Assembly: GCF_030410135.1 (NCBI RefSeq)
Contig: NZ_JAUGQQ010000005.1
Span: 157,431-221,430, forward strand
DNA: 64,000 nucleotides
Reading direction: 5' to 3'
From: Aequorivita aurantiaca
Lineage (GTDB): Bacteria; Bacteroidota; Bacteroidia; Flavobacteriales; Flavobacteriaceae
Below, in pieces: positions 58,795 through 64,000 of this stretch. The stretch's first letter is position 1. The number at the start of each line of letters is the position of its first letter. A model generated the notes under the pieces. It worked only from the letters and a program-made list of their open reading frames with translations. It had not been told where the DNA came from and did no database searches. The position numbers were made by a program, and so were the translations under genes.

Positions 58795-61700
58795 CTACTC
58801 ATCAACCAAAACCCAATCGCCTTTATCGAGCAGTGGAATGGCTTGTTTAAACTTCATCTCCTTATTTTCTCCGCTCATCACGTGTTTGATCGTCACTTTA
58901 TCGTTACGGTTAATTTTTGGGCGCTCGCGGGTAATGGTTTCCGTTATCTGCTGGCGTTGCGGTTGTGTATTTCCAGCCGCGCGCGCTTGTGCGGAACGCT
59001 CGTCCATATTTGGGATTTCGTCTTTTTGCTCGTTCAGGTTTTCCTTGCGTTTCACCTCCCGCGCTTCCTGGATTTGCTGCTGGTTTTCCTGCGGCAATTC
59101 ACCTTTGAAAAGGAATGATATAACCTCTTTGTTCACTTTTTCAATCATTGCTTTAAAAAGTTCAAAAGCCTCAAACTTATAAATGAGCAACGGATCCTTC
59201 TGTTCGTGCACCGCAAGTTGAACAGATTGTTTCAGCTCGTCCATTTTTCGCAAATGCGTTTTCCATGAATCATCAATTATGGCGAGGGTAATATTTTTCT
59301 CAAAATCATTTACCAATTGCTTCCCTTCGGTTTCATACGCTTTTTCAAGGTCTGTGGCCACGTTTAGGGTTTTTACGCCATCGGTAAAAGGAACAAGAAT
59401 TCGTTTGTATTTATCCTTCTGCGTTTCATAAACATTTTTGATTACCGGGTACGCCATTTCAGCGTTGCGCTCCATTTTATTTTGATAGTGCAGATAGGCG
59501 GCCTTATAAACCTTGCCTGCAATTTCACGGGCATCCATTTTTTCAAATTCCTTATCGGAAATAGGGGAGCTCATGGAGAAGAAGCGGATCAATTCAAATT
59601 CAAAATTCTTATAATCCTGCGCCAGTTTGTTGCTTTCCGCAATTACTTCTGCGGTGTCGTAAATCATATTTGCAATGTCCACCCGAAGACGGTCACCAAA
59701 CAATGCATGGTATCGTCGTTTGTAAACCACCTCGCGTTGCGCATTCATTACATCATCATATTCCAACAATCTTTTACGTATTCCGAAGTTGTTTTCTTCC
59801 ACCTTTTTCTGGGCCCGCTCAATAGATTTTGAAATCATTGAATGTTGAATAACTTCGCCTTCCTTCAAGCCCATTCTGTCCATCATTTTCGCAATTCGCT
59901 CACTTCCGAAGAGGCGCATCAAATTATCCTCCAAAGAAACATAGAACTGTGAACTTCCCGGATCGCCCTGCCGTCCACTACGTCCGCGTAACTGTCTGTC
60001 CACGCGACGTGAATCGTGGCGCTCGGTACCTACAATAGCGAGTCCGCCGGCTTTTTTCACTTCGTCGCTCAATTTAATGTCCGTACCACGGCCCGCCATG
60101 TTTGTGGCTATGGTAACAATACCAGATTTTCCAGCTTCGGCAACAATATCGGCCTCGCGTTTGTGCAGTTTCGCGTTCAATACGTTATGAGGAATATTCC
60201 GAATGCTCAACATACGGCTCAATAGTTCCGAAATTTCCACGGAAGTGGTACCAATCAAAACAGGTCGTCCTGCATTTGAAAGTGCGGTAACTTCTTCCGC
60301 TACGGCGTTGTATTTTTCTCTTTTTGTTTTATAGATTTTATCATCGCGATCGTGGCGGGCAATAGGGCGGTTGGTAGGAATTTCAACCACATCCAACTTA
60401 TAGATTTCCCAGAGTTCACCAGCTTCCGTTACCGCAGTTCCCGTCATTCCGGAAAGCTTATTGTACATTCGGAAATAATTCTGAAGCGTGATGGTTGCAA
60501 AGGTTTGCGTCATTGCTTCAATCTTCACGTCTTCCTTCGCTTCAATTGCTTGGTGAAGCCCGTCACTGTAGCGGCGACCATCCATAATACGGCCGGTTTG
60601 TTCGTCCACAATCAGCACTTTATTTTCCATCACCACGTATTGGTCATCTTTTTCAAAAAGAGTGTATGCCTTCAAAAGTTGGTTCATCGTGTGGATGCGT
60701 TCACTTTTAATAGAGAAATCGCGGAACAGTTCTTCTTTTTCAGTTACTTCATCTTCCTTGGAAAGTCCCTTATTTTCAATCTTCGCTATTTCGGTGCCTA
60801 TTTCGGGCATCACGAAGAAATCCGGATCGCCTTCCCCAGAAAGATAATCCACCCCTTTATCGGTGAGTTCTATCTGATTGTTCTTTTCATCAATAACGAA
60901 GTAAAGTTCGGCATCAACCTTGGGCATTTCGCGGTTGTTGTCGCTCATATAATGGTTTTCGGTTTTCTGAAGAATCTGCCGAACACCTTCTTCCGAAAGG
61001 AATTTGATCAAGGCCTTATTTTTCGGCAACCCGCGATACACGCGAAGCAATTGGAAACCTCCTTCTTTTTCGTCACCTTCTTTTATAAGTCTTTTGGCCT
61101 CGGCCAATACTCCGTTTAAATATTTTTTTTGTACTTCAACAATGTTGTTGATTTTCGGCTTAAGTTCGTTGAATTCGTGGCGGTCACCTTCGGGCACGGG
61201 ACCGGAAATAATAAGCGGCGTTCGTGCATCATCAATCAATACGGAATCCACCTCATCCACAATGGCATAATGGTGCGGGCGCTGCACAAGATCATCTGGT
61301 GCATGGGCCATGTTGTCGCGCAAATAATCAAAACCGAATTCGTTGTTTGTTCCGTAGGTAATATCGGCCAAATAGGCTTTTCTTCGTGCCGCGGAATTTG
61401 GTTTGTGGTTGTCAATACAATCCACCGTCATCCCGTGAAATTCAAACAGTGGCGCCATCCATGCGCTATCACGCCTGGCGAGGTAATCGTTCACGGTAAC
61501 AAGATGCACCCCATTTCCGGCGAGGGCATTTAAGTACATTGGAAGCGTGGCAACCAAGGTTTTTCCTTCTCCTGTTTGCATTTCGGCAACTTTCCCCTCG
61601 TGAAGTGCAATTCCCCCTATAAGCTGAACGTCATAGTGTACCATATCCCAAGTGATCGGTTTTCCCGCGGCATCCCAGCTGTTTTTCCAAATCGCTTTGT

Positions 61701-62154
61701 CATCCTCAAGGGTTATGTAGTCTTTACTGGCCGATATTTCACGGTCAAACGGGCTTGCGGTTACCGTAATTGTTTCATTGTTTTTGAAGCGCTTGGCAGT
61801 TTCCTTCATCACTGCGAATGCCTCGGGAAGTATTTTGGTTAGGGTCGCTTTTTCAACTTCATAACGATCGTCCTTTAGTTTGTCAATCTGGTTGTAGAAA
61901 TCTTCCTTTTTATTGATATCTTCCTCGTTTTCTGATTGTTTTTCAAGGGCATCGATCTGGTCTTGAATTTCTTTTTGGGCGTCTTTTATTTCCTTTCTAA
62001 AGAAATTCGATTTGGCGCGAAGTTCATCGTGGGTAAGTTTCTCAATCGCCTCTTCGTGTTTTTTTACTTCATTTACGAGCGGTTGTATTTGGCCGATGTC
62101 TTTTTTCGATTTATCGCCTACAAAGACTTTTAATACATTATCTAATATTCCCAT
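58795..62154 (-). CDS. secA: Preprotein translocase ATPase SecA
   Basis: 1119 residues, longer than the 901 of E. coli, as usual in Bacteroidota. NBD1: [20 protein letters not shown] (Walker A) and [20 protein letters not shown] (Walker B, DEVD). NBD2: [42 protein letters not shown] and [15 protein letters not shown]. An insert of about 150 residues lies between helicase parts ([35 protein letters not shown]). The C-terminus is a charged linker and ends with [12 protein letters not shown]; the zinc-binding SEC-C motif is absent. It drives protein export through SecYEG. Confidence 0.97.
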   Translation of the reverse strand: MGILDNVLKVFVGDKSKKDIGQIQPLVNEVKKHEEAIEKLTHDELRAKSNFFRKEIKDAQKEIQDQIDALEKQSENEEDINKKEDFYNQIDKLKDDRYEVEKATLTKILPEAFAVMKETAKRFKNNETITVTASPFDREISASKDYITLEDDKAIWKNSWDAAGKPITWDMVHYDVQLIGGIALHEGKVAEMQTGEGKTLVATLPMYLNALAGNGVHLVTVNDYLARRDSAWMAPLFEFHGMTVDCIDNHKPNSAARRKAYLADITYGTNNEFGFDYLRDNMAHAPDDLVQRPHHYAIVDEVDSVLIDDARTPLIISGPVPEGDRHEFNELKPKINNIVEVQKKYLNGVLAEAKRLIKEGDEKEGGFQLLRVYRGLPKNKALIKFLSEEGVRQILQKTENHYMSDNNREMPKVDAELYFVIDEKNNQIELTDKGVDYLSGEGDPDFFVMPEIGTEIAKIENKGLSKEDEVTEKEELFRDFSIKSERIHTMNQLLKAYTLFEKDDQYVVMENKVLIVDEQTGRIMDGRRYSDGLHQAIEAKEDVKIEAMTQTFATITLQNYFRMYNKLSGMTGTAVTEAGELWEIYKLDVVEIPTNRPIARHDRDDKIYKTKREKYNAVAEEVTALSNAGRPVLIGTTSVEISELLSRMLSIRNIPHNVLNAKLHKREADIVAEAGKSGIVTIATNMAGRGTDIKLSDEVKKAGGLAIVGTERHDSRRVDRQLRGRSGRQGDPGSSQFYVSLEDNLMRLFGSERIAKMMDRMGLKEGEVIQHSMISKSIERAQKKVEENNFGIRKRLLEYDDVMNAQREVVYKRRYHALFGDRLRVDIANMIYDTAEVIAESNKLAQDYKNFEFELIRFFSMSSPISDKEFEKMDAREIAGKVYKAAYLHYQNKMERNAEMAYPVIKNVYETQKDKYKRILVPFTDGVKTLNVATDLEKAYETEGKQLVNDFEKNITLAIIDDSWKTHLRKMDELKQSVQLAVHEQKDPLLIYKFEAFELFKAMIEKVNKEVISFLFKGELPQENQQQIQEAREVKRKENLNEQKDEIPNMDERSAQARAAGNTQPQRQQITETITRERPKINRNDKVTIKHVMSGENKEMKFKQAIPLLDKGDWVLVDE

Positions 62155-62255
62155 GATATAATTTTATTTTGAAATGTTGCAAGGCAACACTTTTGGTCGA
62201 TTTCAGTTTTAGGTCAAGTTTGTACTCGACCTACTATTGCTAATTTAGTTTAAAT

Positions 62256-62285
62256 AAAAAAAGCCTCTTAAAAGAGACTTTTTAT
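62256..62285 (-). terminator. Terminator of the DUF2795 gene
   Basis: AAAAAGTCTCTT / AAGAGGCTTTTT on the minus strand with one mismatch and T run, between DUF2795 and secA. Confidence 0.65.
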
Positions 62286-62318
62286 ATTATTTTTTAATTG
62301 TACCCCAAAAATTGGGGA

Positions 62319-62540
62319 TTAATATTCATCCTCATTCCAAAGATAATCGTCGTCCGTTGGGTAGTCTGCCCAGATCTCTTCAATAGAGTCGTAAGAATCT
62401 CCCTCGTCTTCAATTGCCTGAAGGTTTTCCACTACTTCCAGTGGAGCACCGGTCCTGATCGCGTAATCAATTAATTCATCTTTGGTTGCGGGCCAGGGCG
62501 CATCGCTTAAGTAGGATGCCAATTCTAATGTCCAGTACAT
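62319..62540 (-). CDS. DUF2795 family small protein
   Basis: 73 residues. MYWTLELASYLSDAPWPATK, ELIDYAIRTGAPLEVVENLQ and the strongly acidic end (EEIWADYPTDDDYLWNEDEY) match the small DUF2795 proteins, which have the L-YL-DAPWPATKDELI-A-R-GAP core. It has an excellent own promoter. Cytosolic, function unknown. Confidence 0.87.
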   Translation of the reverse strand: MYWTLELASYLSDAPWPATKDELIDYAIRTGAPLEVVENLQAIEDEGDSYDSIEEIWADYPTDDDYLWNEDEY

Positions 62541-62564
62541 AGCACTTTAGGTTTTAATTTTCTG

Positions 62565-62594
62565 CAAAAGTAATTTTTTAGATCAAAAAGTCAA
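62565..62594 (-). promoter_or_regulatory. Promoter of the DUF2795 gene
   Basis: On the minus strand TTG (62592-62594), a 19-base spacer and TACTTTTG (62565-62572), both perfect, 24 bases before the ATG. Confidence 0.65.
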
Positions 62595-62702
62595 GTAAAA
62601 TCCAAATTATTTCTGCTATATTTTAAAGAACGTTTGTTTTTGTTTGATTTACAGAGGGTTATAACGCTTAAAAATCTGCTATCACAATAACCCAATAACT
62701 TT

Positions 62703-63278
62703 TTAACCCAGTTTCTCCGGAATCCATTGCGTCTCTTCTGCGTTGGTGTCTTTGGACAACTTTCGTGCCAGCACAAAGAGGTAGTCAGATAAACGGTTTA
62801 AATATTTTAGTACCCGCTCGTCAATGGGTTCATTTTCATTTAAAAGTGTGGCGCGGCGTTCGGCACGGCGGCAAACTGTACGCGCTATGTGACAAGATGA
62901 CACGATGGTGTTCCCTCCCGGCAAAATAAAATGGGTCATCGGTGGCAGGGTGTCGTTCATTCGATCCATTTCATTTTCGAGAAGGACGATGTCCTCCTCT
63001 TTTATTTTGGGAATATTGAGTCGTTCCTTTCCGCTTTTCAGCATTGCCTTTGCCGGATCCGTGGCTAAAATTGCGCCTAATGTAAATAACCTATCTTGAA
63101 TATGAACCAAAATTTCTTTACTACGCTCATCAATTTCTTGAGTGCGAATTAAACCTAAATAGGAGTTAAGCTCGTCTACGGTGCCATAACTTTCAATCCG
63201 AATATTATGCTTGGGAACTCTCGTGCCGCCAAAAAGTGCCGTTGTACCGGCATCGCCGGTTTTGGTGTATATTTTCAT
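62703..63278 (-). CDS. PduO-type ATP:cob(I)alamin adenosyltransferase
   Basis: 191 residues. The N-terminus MKIYTKTGDAGTTALFGGTR holds the ATP-binding TKTGDxGxT signature. Then YGTVDELNSYLGLIR (with the Asp/Glu of the active site), and the helix with HIARTVCRRAERRATLL, typical of PduO-type enzymes. It makes adenosylcobalamin, the cofactor of IcmF and methylmalonyl-CoA mutase; both icmF and meaB are in this window although not adjacent. A -7 box lies 40 bases upstream. Confidence 0.94.
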   Translation of the reverse strand: MKIYTKTGDAGTTALFGGTRVPKHNIRIESYGTVDELNSYLGLIRTQEIDERSKEILVHIQDRLFTLGAILATDPAKAMLKSGKERLNIPKIKEEDIVLLENEMDRMNDTLPPMTHFILPGGNTIVSSCHIARTVCRRAERRATLLNENEPIDERVLKYLNRLSDYLFVLARKLSKDTNAEETQWIPEKLG

Positions 63279-63318
63279 TTCGAGGTTGAGGTTTGAATGT
63301 GGGGTTTCGGGTTTCGAG

Positions 63319-63326
63319 CAAATTTA
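63319..63326 (-). promoter_or_regulatory. -7 box of the adenosyltransferase gene
   Basis: The minus strand reads TAAATTTG (TAnnTTTG), with a weak T-rich -33 region. Confidence 0.5.
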
Positions 63327-63394
63327 CAAATATCTCTTTTAAAATGCCCATAAAAGCGAGAAGACTGAGTTGTAGTACTTAAACCTGAAACTGA

Positions 63395-63571
63395 TTAATT
63401 TCCGCTCTCTTTCTCCCGTTGTTTTTTGCGTTCGTAATAACTGCTTCTAAAATTTTTGTTTCTGCGTTCCCGTTGGTTGCGTGAGTTGCGCTTGTTCCAA
63501 AAATAAAGAATTGCCAAAAGAAGAATTCCAGCAATTATTAACACAATTGGATTTGAAAGGTCAAGGTTCAT
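63395..63571 (-). CDS. Small single-span membrane protein
   Basis: About 58 residues: MNLDLSNPIVLIIAGILLLA, then ILYFWNKRNSRNQRERRNKN and a charged end with YYERKK. One span is followed by a strongly basic cytosolic tail. A perfect -7 box (63576-63583) lies only 4 bases before the ATG, so the message would be nearly leaderless. The exact C-terminal end could be off by a few residues because I read it by hand. No named family. Confidence 0.55.
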   Translation of the reverse strand: MNLDLSNPIVLIIAGILLLAILYFWNKRNSRNQRERRNKNFRSSYYERKKQREKESGN

Positions 63572-63575
63572 AAGT

Positions 63576-63583
63576 CAAAGATA
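63576..63583 (-). promoter_or_regulatory. -7 box of the small membrane protein
   Basis: The minus strand reads TATCTTTG (TAnnTTTG), 4 bases before the ATG at 63571. No clear -33. Confidence 0.45.
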
Positions 63584-63676
63584 AAACAGCGAGTGGGAAG
63601 TGTAAAATTAGTATATTAAAAATTCCAGATGGCTATCTGTTCCATTTAATTTAAAACTTATTTAATGAAACAACAT

Positions 63677-63712
63677 AAAAAAATCCGCCCGGCATAAATT
63701 GCCGGACGGATT
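63677..63712 (-). terminator. Terminator of the right-edge T9SS protein gene
   Basis: AATCCGTCCGGCA / TGCCGGGCGGATT on the minus strand (one mismatch) followed by a run of seven T, 31 bases after the stop. Confidence 0.82.
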
Positions 63713-63742
63713 CCATTTTAACTAATAACAATTATGAATCTA

Positions 63743-64000
63743 CTATTCCTTTACCAATCGCTTGGTGGTGGTTCCATTTTGTCCCTGGATCCTGACCATA
63801 TATACCGCCGCGCCAAGTGTTGAAACGTCAAGGGTCCTCTTGGATCCCATCCCTCTCAGGTCTGCCCTTTGCACAAGCCTTCCGCGAAGGTCGAATATCT
63901 GCAGACTCTCCAGCTCAAGGTTCTGGGGGTTCCCAACGTTCAGGAGGTGCTTGGTCGGCACCGGATAAAGCGAAACGCTTCCCAGGTCCTGCGCAGGCCC
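63743..64000 (-). CDS. C-terminal end of a T9SS type A sorted protein, cut by the right edge
   Basis: The frame is open to the window edge, so 86 codons including the stop are visible and the start is outside. It has the type A sorting tail: SVSLYPVPTKHLLNV (YPxP start), LQIFDLRGRLVQRADLRG, TLDVSTLGAAVYMVRIQGQN and TKRLVKE. GTG within YPVP could be mistaken for a start. Base composition is unlike the rest: 33 of 60 bases at 63841-63900 and 36 of 60 at 63901-63960 are G or C, against 22 of 60 in a typical coding stretch such as 55321-55380. That suggests transfer from a GC-richer relative. Confidence 0.85.
   Translation of the reverse strand, partial: GPAQDLGSVSLYPVPTKHLLNVGNPQNLELESLQIFDLRGRLVQRADLRGMGSKRTLDVSTLGAAVYMVRIQGQNGTTTKRLVKE

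Noticed and set aside
60352..61119. 255-codon plus-strand frame inside secA
   Set aside because: It is antisense to conserved SecA sequence and has no recognisable domain.
1..64000. Possible CRISPR array, prophage, IS element, tRNA or rRNA
   Set aside because: No regularly spaced long repeats, transposase, integrase or phage genes, cloverleaf or rRNA stretches were seen by eye in the gaps; a dedicated RNA search was not possible.

Overview
The window is chromosomal DNA of a member of the Bacteroidota, most likely the family Flavobacteriaceae. The evidence is the gene-family mix (several secreted proteins ending in type IX secretion type A sorting domains, many short lipoproteins, a SecA without the C-terminal SEC-C zinc motif, a DnaJ with a reduced zinc finger) and the promoters: at about twenty gene starts I can place the Bacteroidota -7 box TAnnTTTG, in several cases with a TTG 17-22 bp upstream. 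The species cannot be named from this window. Most of the DNA is AT-rich housekeeping and accessory chromosome. I see no rRNA, tRNA, CRISPR array, prophage or insertion sequence.

Layout. 1-2.7 kb: a DUF4197 lipoprotein (cut by the left edge) and two tandem paralogous T9SS-secreted proteins. 2.8-6.3 kb: icmF, a fused B12-dependent acyl-CoA mutase. 6.3-7.3 kb: an Xre/RES toxin-antitoxin pair. 7.4-16.4 kb: an Lrp/AsnC regulator, an MFS transporter, the fluoride channel gene crcB coupled to an SRPBCC/GyrI-like protein, a peptidase-family-M49 lipoprotein and several small secreted or membrane proteins. 16.4-22.8 kb: MazG-like pyrophosphohydrolase, branched-chain aminotransferase, a DUF4920 lipoprotein followed closely by mnmD, a TIGR01777 epimerase-like protein, YceI lipoprotein and grpE-dnaJ. 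23.1-28.9 kb: a co-directional block of ABC-2 exporter, NtrC-type regulator without DNA-binding domain, PPK2 polyphosphate kinase and M28 peptidase. 28.9-36.9 kb: an AAA+ ATPase followed in the same frame by a DUF1853 protein, several small DUF proteins, a membrane-bound AraC regulator, a PAP2 phosphatase, a DinB-like protein and a MATE exporter.

37.3-42.0 kb holds a probable lipid-glycosylation cluster (PAP2 phosphatase, ArnT-like glycosyltransferase, LAB_N protein, polyprenol-phosphate glycosyltransferase, NAD-dependent epimerase). Then come meaB, ohr and an ECF sigma / anti-sigma / surface-protein operon whose three genes overlap (44.6-47.2 kb).

47.3-57.3 kb is the most unusual region. 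A three-gene cassette occurs twice in tandem on the minus strand. Each copy has (i) a protein with TPRs, one membrane span and an AraC-type DNA-binding domain, (ii) a TPR protein with one C-terminal membrane span and no DNA-binding domain, and (iii) a secreted protein with HAF-like repeats and a T9SS tail. It looks like a transmembrane sensing and surface-display module.

The right end carries a DUF1579 lipoprotein, a DUF4199 protein, secA, a DUF2795 protein, a PduO-type cobalamin adenosyltransferase (a third B12-related gene with icmF and meaB), a small membrane protein and the C-terminal end of another T9SS protein. That last fragment is clearly more GC-rich than the rest of the window.
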